Below, in pieces: positions 17,101-26,096 of a stretch of 64,000 nt of DNA; position 1 is the stretch's first letter, and each line of letters begins with the position of its first letter. Source of the stretch: [Pasteurella] aerogenes (GTDB lineage: Bacteria > Pseudomonadota > Gammaproteobacteria > Enterobacterales > Pasteurellaceae). The position numbers were made by a program, and so were the translations under genes. The notes below the pieces were generated by a model. That model ran no database searches. It was given only the letters and a program-made list of their open reading frames with translations, and was not told the origin of the DNA. The stretch spans positions 930,001 through 994,000 of the forward strand of contig LR134362.1 of assembly GCA_900637275.1 (NCBI GenBank), given 5' to 3'.

Positions 17101-20100
17101 TGTCGCTACGGTTGTTGGCGCCTCAATCGTAGTATCTAACCCGCCGATAACATTCTTATCACCCACTGTACCAATCGTGATTGGCGCTTTATCATCTGTC
17201 GCATCCGGCGCAGATGCTGCTTTACCACCAATAGTCGTACTATTAAAGCTAACATCTTCCGCGGTCGCAAAAGTAATCGTTGTACCATTTTGTTTCGCGA
17301 CTAAGTTTTTGCCTGATTGCAACACCAGCTCACTACCCGGTTTAACTTTCGCCGGCGCTTTGCCCTCTTGATCTGTAATGGCAGTGTTATCTGAACCGAT
17401 CGTTACATTAAATGAGGCGTTATTAATTGCATTGGTTACAGTGGTAATATTGGCTAATTTATCACCATCATTATCACCCACACTGACGGTACCATTATCA
17501 TTATTCGTGATATTCCCCACCAATTCGGAGGTATTAACATCTACTTTTACCGTGCTGACATTATCAGTGGTACTGATATTAACGACTGTTCCAGTTCCAT
17601 TCGTGAAATTCACCGTATCATATGGCGTCACCACATCTCGTGCTTGACCATTTTCTTGCAAGTTCCAGCCGGCATTTAATACATCGCCAATGGTTGCCGC
17701 GTGGTTTAATACATCACCGGTCGGTTTTGTAGTTGTCGCTACGGTTGTTGGCGCCTCAATCGTAGTATCTAACCCGCCGATAACATTCTTATCACCCACT
17801 GTACCAATCGTGATTGGCGCTTTACCGCCTGTCGCATCCGGCGCAGATGCTGCTTTACCACCAATAGTCGTACTATTAAAGCTAACATCTTCCGCGGTCG
17901 CAAAAGTAATCGTTGTACCATTTTGTTTCGCGACTAAGTTTTTGCCTGATTGCAACACCAGCTCACTACCCGGTTTAACTTTCGCCGGCGCTTTGCCCTC
18001 TTGATCTGTAATGGCAGTGTTATCTGAACCGATCGTTACATTAAATGAGGCGTTATTAATTGCATTGGTTACAGTGGTAATATTGGCTAATTTATCGCCA
18101 TCATTATCACCCACACTGACGGTACCATTATCATTATGGGTAATATTCCCCACCAATTCGGAGGTGTTAACATCCACTTTTACTGTGCTGACATTACCAT
18201 CAGAAGTAATGTTAACCGTCGTACCTGTGCCATTAGCGAAATTAACGGTGTCATACGGTTTCACAAAATCACGAGCGCCACCATTTTCTTGCAAGTTCCA
18301 GCCGGCATTTAATACATCTCCTAGAGTTGCCGCATTCGTTAAGATGGATGCTGGAATCGTTGGACGAACAATATTCGTGGTGTAATTAACCGGATTGCCA
18401 TCCCCATCAGTTGTATTCATAGTAACAACATCCGGCAAGGTGGTCGTCAAATTACTAATTATGCCACCATTATCACCGCTTGTAATGGTTACCGGTTTAT
18501 CAGCGTTACCTGCTTTATCTCCTACAGTGATGGTTGTCGGGGTAATCACTGTGCTATTGGTACCATCAGTGATATTCATTGACTCAAATTCCGGATTTTC
18601 TGCCATTTGAATTTGAACACCTTGATCATCAACGATAGTTTGAATGTTTTTTGCACTATAATTGCCCGTTACTGCATTATCTGTATTACGTGTTAAAGCA
18701 ATCGCAGTTTCTGCACCTTTAACGCTTAGCGTATCGCCTAATTGGCGCTCTAGACCATTATTCGCCCTATAATTTGCGCTTGTATTTGCAGTATCTAAGT
18801 TGGTATTTGCAGTAAAGGTAACCGGTTTCGCTGCTTTATCGTAAACCGCGTATAACTGCGAGCCATTGATAGCATCGGTAGAAGTTGAAGAAATTTCACC
18901 TACCGCCACATTTTGAATACGACGTTCTGCACCTGCCGCCCCTACTGATACAACGCCATTGGCTGTTGCTCCAGCAAACGTACCATAAGTCACGCCACCT
19001 ACCGTTGCATTAGAAACAGTACCTGTGTCACCTGCTGTTGTTGCCGCTGTACCAACAACTTGATCTGTATTTAAAGTAAATAATGTTCCTTTACCATCAG
19101 CACCTACTGAACCAACACCTTCAGTCGCTTCAGTGCCATTACCTAAGTAAACAGAGTTCTCCACTGTACCGACAGTGTTGTTGCTGCCATCAGCCAAACG
19201 GTTAACATTACTACCGAATACGAAAGTATCTGCAGTTGTCACGGTATTATTATTACCAACAGCATAAGAGCGATCAGCACCGGCTAAGATATAGTTCGGG
19301 TCACCAAATGTACCTGAGTTGTTTGCAGCTATAACATGACCAACACCTACAGCAATAGATTGATTGCCGGTTACTTGCGAACTCTTACCAATCGCAATAG
19401 ATTCAACACCGGATACATTATTAAGTTGCCCAAGAGTTGTTGAATTAGCACCAGAAACAACACTTTCACGACCAATTGCAATTGAACTCTCACCTGTTAC
19501 TGTTGCTAATACACCGGAAGCAATCGAACTGTTTGCCAAGGCTTTAGCATAAGGACCTAAAGCAGCAGCGTGATTATGGCTAGCACCAGCGTAAGCACCT
19601 AATGCCACACCTCGTTTACCACTTGCATTTGAAGTATAACCAATTGCAATTGCCTCAGTCATATCATCATCTGTAGCTGCAGTACCCGCTGTTGCATTAT
19701 TACCAATTGCAATTGTTGAGTTCTCATGTGCAATAGTCGCATTACCAATCGCCACAGAAGCAAAACCATTTGCTGTAATATCATTCCCTATAGCTGTTGA
19801 TTCTCGCCCTTGAGAATGTACTTTATAACCCACAGCAGTAGACATTACCCCTTCCGCATAAGCAGCCAAACCTACTGCTGTTGCATACGCACGAGCATCA
19901 GAACCTTGACCGAATGCCGAACCACCTTGAGCAGCGCGAGCGTGGTCGCCCACAGATGTAGCCACACCATCGCTAATTCCTGTGCCATTAGGGATTGTAA
20001 TAGTAACAGCATTACCGTTGACTTTTGGCGCATTTGCTTCTGCAAAAGCCTTGCGACCAATCGCGATAGACGCACTTGCAGAACCTGAAGTTGCATCGAC

Positions 20101-22401
20101 CAATGCATCTTTACCGATTGCAATCGCTCCCTCGGCGGCAAAGGCACTCTGACTATCCACTTTTGCGTTTGTACCAATTGCAACAGCACCATCAGCCGCA
20201 ACCGAACTATTACCAATAGCAACAGAACCATAAGCAGTAGGTGATATACCAACTGCATTAGAACCGCTTGTGATACCATAGGCTTTAGCATCTTTACCAA
20301 TTGCTACTGAATCACCTGTAGTTGCAGCTTGATAACCAATAGCAGCACCTGCCCCTACTTTAGCTGTTGTATTCACACCTGCTGTGACCGAATAATCGCC
20401 CATCGCGCCTGCAGAATCTGTAACATTACCAAGGTTAGTTATCGCATTACCAGTATCTTTGTTAGTCACATTATTTGTATGAAAATAAGTCGATTGGAAT
20501 ACCTGATCGCCTAATGTTATAGCTAACGCATAAAGTTGAGAGCCATTAATGCCATCGGTAGAGTTTGCATCGATATTACCTGCTGCAACATTTTTTAATT
20601 GTCGTTCAGCTCCCACGGCGCCAATAGAAACATATTTACCCGCATCTTTTGGTTGACCAGAAAAACCTGAATAAGTGATCTTAGCGCCATTACCACCAGT
20701 TACCGTCGCGTTAGCAACTGTTCCCACTCCATGAGATGCACCAGGTAAATCTGTTTGAGGATCTACCTTAATTGTACCATCAGTATTGGTCAATACGCCT
20801 GTTGACGCATCCCCAAGCACCACTGAACCATCAGTAGAAACATTTTTAATATTTGACCCTAATGCAACAGTTTTCTTGCCTGATACAGAAGTATCCGTAC
20901 CAAATGCTACAGAAGAATTACCCGTTGCAGTTACCGTAGAATTCGTACCAATAGCTACTCCATCACTGGCAAAAGATTTTGCATTTGCTCCATAAGCCAA
21001 CGCATCCGTCGCTGTTGCTTGTGCATTTGCCCCCACAGCTGTTGCGTTAGTCCCATTTGCAAGGGCTTTATAACCTAATGCTGTTGCTCTTGTATTCAAT
21101 GCATTCGCACCAGTCCCTACTGCTGTTGTAAAGTCTCTTTCCGCTACTGCACCGGCTGCAATTGCTACACCGCCTTTAGTCGTAAAATTAGCAGTAGAGG
21201 TCATAGCATCGCCTGATGGAATAGATTGCGCTCCGACACGCGCTCCTGTACCGATTGCAGTACCAAGTTCTGCACCGGCTTGTACAAACGCCGAAGTCCC
21301 TAGCGCAGTACCAAATAATGCATTTGAATGCGCTTTTGCACCAATAGCGACAGAACCATCTTTAGCATAAGTTGTTTCATACCATCTCGTAGTGGTACCC
21401 GGCATCGGCAAATTATTTTCAGCTAAATCTGTCCCGACAATATCTTTATACGTATTTCTAGTCGTATCACTAATTACAGCATTCATATCATTGCTACCAA
21501 TAGCAACGGAGGAATGACCTGATACCACCTGCGCCCCAATAGCAATTGATTGATCACCAATCGCGCGTGAGTCAAAACCAATCGCCGTAGCTTCATTGGA
21601 TTCCAATTTTCGTACTGTTACACCTGTTGCATCCGTAATCCCAGCACGATACATTAAACGTGCCGCGGTCAAATCTCCTGATGATGTTTTATAATCACCG
21701 TTACTCGTACTCACTGCAGTTCCATTTGCTGCACCAGCATCCGTTAATAAACCAGCTAATGCATTACTACCAATTGCAGTAGCACCTCGATTTTGACCAG
21801 CACTTTCTACATTACGAATTAAAGCATCATTACCGATAACTGTAACTGCACGCTCCGAACCAGCTTCATTACGGATCGCAGTAGCATTTGTACCAATTGC
21901 AATACCATTGCCAGCAATAACAGAGGCATTGGCACCAATCGCAGTACCTTGGGGGGCTGTAACATTAGTATTCGCACCAATGGCTGTACTCTTAGCAGAA
22001 CTTCCACCTGTCGCAGAAGCATTAATGCCAATTGCTGTATTATCTATACCTATCGCTGAAGCATTATTACCAAACGCGATGGCGTTTGCTCCATTTGCTG
22101 TGACATTAATCCCCATAGCAATCGCATTAATACCTATTGCTGAAGCAATCGGCGTCGCTGGGATATTTGAAGTGTTTGCATACTGCCAACCACCACCAGT
22201 ATTTACAACTAAACTATTACCCACAACACCAATCGCAGTTGCCGCAAATGCACTCTCCGCCGCGCACAATCCCATCCCGGCTGCGACAACCGCTAGCGCA
22301 ACAGATTTCGTTTTTGATTTCCCTTTAGCACGAGATAATTCGGAGGTTGCCACCCAGCTTTGAGTTGCATGGTTCCAGATAACCTTAAAAATCTTATTCA
22401 T
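14119..22401 (-). CDS. giant trimeric autotransporter adhesin (YadA/Hia/Hsf type)
   Basis: A 2760-residue surface adhesin of the type V secretion trimeric class. Residues 1-24 form an extended signal peptide region (MNKIFKVIWNHATQSWVATS), then a hydrophobic core and likely cleavage after ESAFA (residue 53). Residues 60-590 and 630-1150 are YadA-like head repeats (many copies of AIG.NA / VAIG). They end in neck motifs near 600 (VAAGNIDANSTDGINGSQLY) and 1160 (VAVGEISSTSTDAINGSQLY). From about 1280 on there are six modules containing DVLNAGWNLQENG (Trp-ring type), partly near-identical. The last 95 residues are a membrane anchor (NMSQLKGAVGNIYNSINKV, ending GAGVGIGYQW). AGGAAGG precedes the ATG. 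No simple-sequence phase-variation tract is seen in or before the gene. Confidence 0.96.
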   Translation of the reverse strand: MNKIFKVIWNHATQSWVATSELSRAKGKSKTKSVALAVVAAGMGLCAAESAFAATAIGVVGNSLVVNTGGGWQYANTSNIPATPIASAIGINAIAMGINVTANGANAIAFGNNASAIGIDNTAIGINASATGGSSAKSTAIGANTNVTAPQGTAIGANASVIAGNGIAIGTNATAIRNEAGSERAVTVIGNDALIRNVESAGQNRGATAIGSNALAGLLTDAGAANGTAVSTSNGDYKTSSGDLTAARLMYRAGITDATGVTVRKLESNEATAIGFDSRAIGDQSIAIGAQVVSGHSSVAIGSNDMNAVISDTTRNTYKDIVGTDLAENNLPMPGTTTRWYETTYAKDGSVAIGAKAHSNALFGTALGTSAFVQAGAELGTAIGTGARVGAQSIPSGDAMTSTANFTTKGGVAIAAGAVAERDFTTAVGTGANALNTRATALGYKALANGTNATAVGANAQATATDALAYGANAKSFASDGVAIGTNSTVTATGNSSVAFGTDTSVSGKKTVALGSNIKNVSTDGSVVLGDASTGVLTNTDGTIKVDPQTDLPGASHGVGTVANATVTGGNGAKITYSGFSGQPKDAGKYVSIGAVGAERQLKNVAAGNIDANSTDGINGSQLYALAITLGDQVFQSTYFHTNNVTNKDTGNAITNLGNVTDSAGAMGDYSVTAGVNTTAKVGAGAAIGYQAATTGDSVAIGKDAKAYGITSGSNAVGISPTAYGSVAIGNSSVAADGAVAIGTNAKVDSQSAFAAEGAIAIGKDALVDATSGSASASIAIGRKAFAEANAPKVNGNAVTITIPNGTGISDGVATSVGDHARAAQGGSAFGQGSDARAYATAVGLAAYAEGVMSTAVGYKVHSQGRESTAIGNDITANGFASVAIGNATIAHENSTIAIGNNATAGTAATDDDMTEAIAIGYTSNASGKRGVALGAYAGASHNHAAALGPYAKALANSSIASGVLATVTGESSIAIGRESVVSGANSTTLGQLNNVSGVESIAIGKSSQVTGNQSIAVGVGHVIAANNSGTFGDPNYILAGADRSYAVGNNNTVTTADTFVFGSNVNRLADGSNNTVGTVENSVYLGNGTEATEGVGSVGADGKGTLFTLNTDQVVGTAATTAGDTGTVSNATVGGVTYGTFAGATANGVVSVGAAGAERRIQNVAVGEISSTSTDAINGSQLYAVYDKAAKPVTFTANTNLDTANTSANYRANNGLERQLGDTLSVKGAETAIALTRNTDNAVTGNYSAKNIQTIVDDQGVQIQMAENPEFESMNITDGTNSTVITPTTITVGDKAGNADKPVTITSGDNGGIISNLTTTLPDVVTMNTTDGDGNPVNYTTNIVRPTIPASILTNAATLGDVLNAGWNLQENGGARDFVKPYDTVNFANGTGTTVNITSDGNVSTVKVDVNTSELVGNITHNDNGTVSVGDNDGDKLANITTVTNAINNASFNVTIGSDNTAITDQEGKAPAKVKPGSELVLQSGKNLVAKQNGTTITFATAEDVSFNSTTIGGKAASAPDATGGKAPITIGTVGDKNVIGGLDTTIEAPTTVATTTKPTGDVLNHAATIGDVLNAGWNLQENGQARDVVTPYDTVNFTNGTGTVVNISTTDNVSTVKVDVNTSELVGNITNNDNGTVSVGDNDGDKLANITTVTNAINNASFNVTIGSDNTAITDQEGKAPAKVKPGSELVLQSGKNLVAKQNGTTITFATAEDVSFNSTTIGGKAASAPDATDDKAPITIGTVGDKNVIGGLDTTIEAPTTVATTAKPTGDVLNHAATIGDILNAGWNLQENGQARDVVTPYDTVNFTNGTGTVVNISTADNVSTVKVDVNTAELVGNITHNDNGTVSAGDNDGDKLANVSTVVDAINNSGWNVTSSAVGSGVVFGSNSELINPGEIVTFQAGDNMVLTQANNTFTYSVNPNPVFNSTMIGGEATYTDADGNALTKNENGTYSNADGSLYTGPVTTTVNNPISIGTDANGTNTISNLTTTLPDVVTMNTTDEDGNPVNYTTNIVRPTIPASSLTNAATLGDVLNAGWNLQENDGARDFVKPYDTVNFANGTGTTVNITSDGNVSTVKVDVDTAALTGDVNSNATTGVAEVPADQGDKLVNQTTVVNAINGSGWKTNSTTATGGANETVVNPGETVNFEAGKNMTVTQNITQVDGKDVITYTYATANNVTFDSVTIGGNNATNTAPITISTTPEGNNVISNLTTTLDDPTGKTEGKAPENVTTTNAATLGDVLNAGWNLQENGTAKDLVSPYDTVNFVNGTGTVVNITSDGNVSKVRVDMNVSALTGDITNNANGTAGAGDNGNKLVNVTTVTDAINNAGWTAAVNQTGIGKATDNGGDKLVNPGDTVTMIAGDNMVITKEGLNYTIATKKDVSFDNVAAEKGLTIGSGNTSVNMTPTTSNVANGDISPAVNMNGATLTNMSSNLPNTTSVGDNPTTNAPLTAQQAADMANTSGSNAATLNDVLNVGWNLQENGQDKDFVKPYDTVNFTDGDNTKVVISTDGNTNGIKINVVTGSTTVDEAGRAQTADTNAVATVGDIVNSINNINWNVDSGKVSGSVKSDSSYEVTEASKVKAGDTIRYNAGNNIEISGSGKNVNIATSMTPTFTSVQLGNNSGPVISSDKQGNVKVATADGKPTKITNVAPGEDANDAVNMSQLKGAVGNIYNSINKVDRTLRAGIAGSNAAATLPQVYIPGKSMVAASGGTFKGENAFAIGYSRASDNGKLILKVQGNANSQGDIGAGVGIGYQW
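16170..18456 (-). repeat. distant near-identical copy pair, spacing 2016 bp, inside the adhesin gene
   Basis: The segment around 16170-16440 recurs at about 18186-18456, a shift of 2016 bp (672 codons). The two differ at a few bases. This pair flanks the 633-bp tandem repeat, so recombination between its copies could delete or duplicate the whole middle block in frame. Confidence 0.8.
16820..18200 (-). repeat. 633-bp near-identical tandem repeat inside the adhesin gene
   Basis: About 2.2 copies of a 633-bp unit (211 codons) lie head to tail: the landmark CTAATTTATC occurs at 16821, 17454 and 18087, exactly 633 apart, and the sequences between differ at only a few positions. The length is a multiple of three, so unequal recombination would change adhesin length without breaking the frame. 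Confidence 0.85.
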
Positions 22402-22823
22402 AGAATTCCTTCCTGAGTTATAGCTATGTGAATTAGGAACATATATGTGACTATCTAACGAACATCTCCGATATCACAAATGCTGTGTTAATAATAGAGG
22501 GGGTACAAAATTAATTCGGCGTATAATACTTCTGGTTATAATAAAATCAACCGCCGCGCCAAATCTTTACATAACTTTACAATTATTGACGAAATAAATC
22601 TAAATAATATATAAAAATATTAAATTTTTATTAATAAAACAATTAAATAATTAAATTTTATTTTTAAAATAAATAAACCATTCTCATATAATATTTTCTA
22701 TTGTAAATTTTTTACTGACAAAAATTGCACGATTAATGACGAAAAAACACAGCAAAAAACCACCGCACTTTTGCTCATCCAATTGGAGACAAAAGCGTTG
22801 TGTTTTTACCGATAAAACAATTT

Positions 22824-22853
22824 ATTGAACAGAATTGAACAGAATTGAATAGA
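22824..22853. repeat. three tandem copies of a 10-bp unit
   Basis: ATTGAACAGA occurs at 22824-22833 and 22834-22843, then ATTGAATAGA at 22844-22853. It lies about 420 bases upstream of the adhesin start. Ten-base units change helical phase little, but such tracts can vary in copy number. Confidence 0.7.
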
Positions 22854-22878
22854 TAAAAAATAAAGAAAAATACGACTT

Positions 22879-22941
22879 GAGAGAAAGGCTCGCCTAAGAG
22901 GTAACAATATTGCCCCCGAGGATTCGGCATCTGCCTCTCTC
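22879..22941 (-). ncRNA. folded 63-nt element after dgt, possible terminator or small RNA
   Basis: On the minus strand, just 3' of dgt, GAGAGAGGC pairs with GCCTTTCTCTC (with a two-base bulge) around a 42-base interior that has further GC-rich pairing (GCC with GGC, CCT with AGG). The T-tract is not immediate, so it is not a textbook terminator. I do not recognise an RNA family. Confidence 0.35.
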
Positions 22942-22954
22942 TATTTGATAATAA

Positions 22955-24331
22955 CTAAAGTTGATGATACACCTTTAACGCATAAGCATCCGACATTCCG
23001 GCGATATAGTCGCAAATAACGCGTTTTTTTCCTTCCACAGCGGCATTTTCCCAGCGTTTAACCGTGTTGCGAGGAAGAAGACGTTGTGGATCGCTTTCAA
23101 ATACTTGAAACATTTCGGTCAAAATGCGTTGACCTTTGTATTCAATCCGTTGCGTGTCCACATCCCGAATCACATACTGCCAAACAAATTTTTTAAATAC
23201 GGTTAAAACGTCAATCACTTCCCTTGGCAGCTGCGCGTTGTAGCGTAATAAGGGTTCGTGAAAATCGGCAGTAATTGTCCAGTGAACATTGGTGATAAAA
23301 TAATTGACTAGCGCGCCGATGGCATTTTTACGCTCATAGTGCCATTCGGAAAATAATTTTTGGCTGATGGTCTCAATATTTTTTTGAATCCATTCCGATT
23401 GGCAGTTTTTCAATTCTTGTAGTGCTTGCTGCCATTGTTGTTGATGCACAACGCCAACCACAATAGCATCTTCCAAATCATGCACACCATAAGCAATATC
23501 ATCCGCCAATTCCATAATGCTGCAATCAAGGGATTTAAAGCGCGTTTTTAAACTGTCTGTGGGTTGTTGGCGTGCTTGTTTAAATTGCCCGAATAGCGTG
23601 CGGTCAGCATCATCTAATGGCGATAATAACCAATCAAACATCGCCAAATCATCGCGAAACAAGCCTTTTCCCGGTCTCCAATCGGCGATTTTTATATAAC
23701 GGGGATCAGTATTATCCGCCAAAGTGAATTCTCCATATTGCGGAGAAGCAATATCTAAAATACTGGGATATTTAACAATGCCGAGCAACGTTCGGCGCGT
23801 TAAATTCATGCCGGATTGCGGAGTATAAGGTTCTAGTTTGGTTAACAACCGAAAAGTTTGTGCATTCCCCTCAAAACCGCCATGGTGACGCATCATATAA
23901 TTTAAGGCAATCTCACCACCGTGGCCAAATGGCGGATGTCCAATATCATGGGCAAAACACAGGCTTTCAATCAAATCATTACTTGGTAGCAAGGATTTCA
24001 ACTGTTTCTGCAATTCGCTTTTATCTAGTTTTAATTGACGCGATAAATGCTCAAAGGCATCAATAAAACGCAATTGCGACACTAAGCTACTGCCAATTTG
24101 CGCGACTTCCAAGGAATGGGTTAAGCGAGTGCGGTAAAAATCATTTTCTCCTACCGCATGGATTTGCGTTTTTGCTTGTAAACAACGAAAAGCGGCGGAA
24201 TGCAAAATTCTACCACGATCACGGGAAAAGGGCGGACGATGATCTTTCTCTCGTGGTTTATCTTCCAAGAAACGAGCCTGCCATAAGGGATTAATTTGAG
24301 GAAGATTAAGTTGAGTTTTCGCGCGTACCAT
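22955..24331 (-). CDS. dgt: dGTPase-like HD-domain deoxynucleoside triphosphate triphosphohydrolase
   Basis: Members of this family cleave dNTPs to the deoxynucleoside and triphosphate, balancing DNA precursor pools. The 458-residue protein shows the HD-domain metal site: His in LTHSLEVAQ, the pair in HDIGHPPFGHGGE (about residues 126-138) and Asp in ELADDIAYGVHDLEDA. The N-terminus has the FRDRGRILHSAAFRCLQAKTQ-like stretch of dGTPases. It starts at the ATG at 24329-24331, 26 bases after the lrgB stop, so it is probably cotranscribed with the lrgA-lrgB pair. It matches the shorter class of dGTPase-like proteins, so strict dGTP specificity is not assured. Confidence 0.92.
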   Translation of the reverse strand: MVRAKTQLNLPQINPLWQARFLEDKPREKDHRPPFSRDRGRILHSAAFRCLQAKTQIHAVGENDFYRTRLTHSLEVAQIGSSLVSQLRFIDAFEHLSRQLKLDKSELQKQLKSLLPSNDLIESLCFAHDIGHPPFGHGGEIALNYMMRHHGGFEGNAQTFRLLTKLEPYTPQSGMNLTRRTLLGIVKYPSILDIASPQYGEFTLADNTDPRYIKIADWRPGKGLFRDDLAMFDWLLSPLDDADRTLFGQFKQARQQPTDSLKTRFKSLDCSIMELADDIAYGVHDLEDAIVVGVVHQQQWQQALQELKNCQSEWIQKNIETISQKLFSEWHYERKNAIGALVNYFITNVHWTITADFHEPLLRYNAQLPREVIDVLTVFKKFVWQYVIRDVDTQRIEYKGQRILTEMFQVFESDPQRLLPRNTVKRWENAAVEGKKRVICDYIAGMSDAYALKVYHQL

Positions 24332-24357
24332 TGCTACCGTCCGTTAAATTCTGCTTC

Positions 24358-25044
24358 CTATTTCATCAGCATATACACCAAATGAAATACTAAAGGCGCC
24401 AATAATGAACTGATAATACCACATAATACTAAGGAAACTGAACTGTAACTGCCGGCGCGTTGATCATTTTCCATGCAACTTACGGTTCCCAAGGCATGGG
24501 ACACTGCGCCCATGGATAATCCAATGGCTTGAAAATAACGGATGTTTAATTTTTTCAAAATCAAATAGCCAAACATAGAACCTTGCAACCCCGCTACAAC
24601 GACACCAACCGCCGTAACCGATGGAATACCGCCTAAATTTTCCGATATTGCCATTGCAATCGGCGTGGTCACAGATTTTGGCAATAAAGTTGCCACCATA
24701 TCCGGTTGCGCCCCTAAAATCATTGCCAATATTGCGCCGCTAAACATAGAAAGTAGCGAAGCGGTAATGGTAATCAACAGAATTTTTTGCCAATTTTGCC
24801 GGATTTGGTGCAATTGTTCATACAAAGGCAACGCCAGCGCCACCACACTGACCCCAAGCAAATTATTTAGAGGTGCATTACCTTGCATATAAGTATCATA
24901 AGGTACTTTGGCGCTTAATAACACAATCACTAAAATCAACACGCTTAATACAAAAGTATTTAACACCACTGACTTCAAACGTTTATTAATTTGTATCGCC
25001 AAGGCAAACGCCACAATCGTTAATAATGAATATAAATAAATCAT
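24358..25044 (-). CDS. LrgB/CidB family inner-membrane protein (YohK type)
   Basis: This 228-residue protein of about seven membrane segments belongs to the LrgB/YohK family. These partner with LrgA-type holin-like proteins and are linked to control of murein hydrolases and export of small metabolites. Typical stretches are LLPKSVTTPIAMAISENLGG and the C-terminal GTVSCMENDQRAGSYSS. Its ATG overlaps the lrgA-type stop by four bases (ATGA). No regulator of the LytSR or LysR type is next to it. The role in Pasteurellaceae is not known. Confidence 0.88.
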   Translation of the reverse strand: MIYLYSLLTIVAFALAIQINKRLKSVVLNTFVLSVLILVIVLLSAKVPYDTYMQGNAPLNNLLGVSVVALALPLYEQLHQIRQNWQKILLITITASLLSMFSGAILAMILGAQPDMVATLLPKSVTTPIAMAISENLGGIPSVTAVGVVVAGLQGSMFGYLILKKLNIRYFQAIGLSMGAVSHALGTVSCMENDQRAGSYSSVSLVLCGIISSLLAPLVFHLVYMLMK

Positions 25045-25454
25045 CCTATCCCCTCAGCTCTTTTTTTTAATACTTTTTTACGTAAATGGGTAAATGAATT
25101 TAATGAAAACAAATAATTACCCAATAAAGCGATGATTACTAAGGTAACGCAAGTGCTGATAATATTTGGAATAAGCAATACATTGGCTTGCGCCAGTAAT
25201 AAATCGGAATATTTAATGATACCGACACTAACCGGAATAAATAGCAGCGCCATATAGCGGATGAGCAAGCTGGCACCCAAAAAGATCCATTGATACTTAA
25301 TCAGTTTTGTAATCAACCCGAAAAAAAGGAGTAATAGTCCCCAGATGCTGCCAGGTACGCCAACAGGGAGTAAAACTGCAATATAATTTCCGAGAAAAAG
25401 TATCAAATAAAGAATGGCGAATGAACGCCCCAATTGCATAATTTTTTGTAGCAT
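25041..25454 (-). CDS. LrgA/CidA family holin-like membrane protein (YohJ type)
   Basis: A 137-residue protein with four membrane segments and the family motif VPGSIWGLLLLFFGL. It has a basic C-terminal tail (HLRKKVLKKRAEG). It is the first gene of the lrgA-lrgB-dgt unit and overlaps the next gene by four bases. LrgA/CidA proteins oligomerise in the membrane like holins, but this pair could equally export a metabolite; the sequence does not decide. The promoter must lie in the short gap to the divergent nuclease gene. Confidence 0.88.
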   Translation of the reverse strand: MLQKIMQLGRSFAILYLILFLGNYIAVLLPVGVPGSIWGLLLLFFGLITKLIKYQWIFLGASLLIRYMALLFIPVSVGIIKYSDLLLAQANVLLIPNIISTCVTLVIIALLGNYLFSLNSFTHLRKKVLKKRAEGIG

Positions 25455-25577
25455 AATTCCACTCCATTAATTCATCAATTTTTTTTGAAAAATTGCAATT
25501 TTATTTTACTCTTGTTTTTGTCGTTTTGTCGCTTTTTTTTCGCTAAAATAAATAAAACTTCGGTTGAATTAAAAATT

Positions 25578-26063
25578 ATGTTAAAAAAATATTACATAGT
25601 ATTGTTCTTATTGTTTTTATCCCTGCCAAGTTATGCGCAACGTCAGCTTGCTTGTCGCGTCGTTGCCATTGCTGACGGAGATACGTTAACTTGCCTTCCC
25701 AGCAACAACAAACCGATTAAAGTACGACTGCAAGAAATTGATGCTCCGGAAAAAGCACAACCTTTTGGTAAACGCGCCCGTCAAACCTTAGCAACTTTAG
25801 TGCATAAAAAAGTGGTACTGCTCTCAATTTCCGGTTACGATCGTTATCAACGTACGCTGGCGACCGTTTATGATGGTGCGGGACGCAATATAAATTTACA
25901 GATGGTGCAACTAGGTATGGCTTGGGCATATGCGCAATATGTGCAAGATCCCCGCTATCCACAAGCGCAACAACAAGCACTGCGCCAAAAAAGAGGTCTC
26001 TGGCAAGATCCGCATCCGATTGCGCCGCACCTTTGGCGTAAGCAAAAACGCCATAAACATTAA
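25578..26063 (+). CDS. secreted thermonuclease-family (SNase-like) nuclease
   Basis: A staphylococcal-nuclease-fold enzyme that hydrolyses DNA or RNA with Ca2+. It begins with a signal peptide (MLKKYYIVLFLLFLSLPSYA, cleavage after SYA), so it acts in the periplasm or outside. The metal and catalytic residues are visible: Asp in ADGDTLTC, Arg in KVRLQEID, Glu in DAPEKAQP and Arg in DRYQRTLA. The frame is open from 25485, but the ATG at 25578 gives the proper signal peptide and a mature protein of about 141 residues. The C-terminus is rich in Gln and basic residues. It lies 33 bases before csdA but is functionally unrelated. It might help degrade extracellular DNA in this naturally competent family (inference). 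Confidence 0.9.
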   Translation: MLKKYYIVLFLLFLSLPSYAQRQLACRVVAIADGDTLTCLPSNNKPIKVRLQEIDAPEKAQPFGKRARQTLATLVHKKVVLLSISGYDRYQRTLATVYDGAGRNINLQMVQLGMAWAYAQYVQDPRYPQAQQQALRQKRGLWQDPHPIAPHLWRKQKRHKH

Positions 26064-26096
26064 TCTTATGTGGATTTTTAACAAGGAAAAGCATAC

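Larger units (their letters stand above)
22402..22954. other. gene-free AT-rich region between dgt and the adhesin
   Basis: This 553-base region contains the adhesin promoter and leader. It also holds an uptake sequence at about 22763, a 10-bp tandem repeat (22824-22853) and a folded element next to dgt (22879-22941). I see no ORF with coding character, no tRNA and no insertion sequence. Confidence 0.7.

Noticed and set aside
19810..20300. Long open frames on the plus strand and in another minus frame inside the adhesin gene
   Set aside because: They are shadows caused by the repetitive, biased codon use of the autotransporter.
22879..22941. 4.5S RNA or tRNA behind dgt
   Set aside because: The signal recognition RNA core GGTCAGGTCCGGAAGGAAGCA-type loop and tRNA T-loop (GGTTCGAATCC) are both missing.
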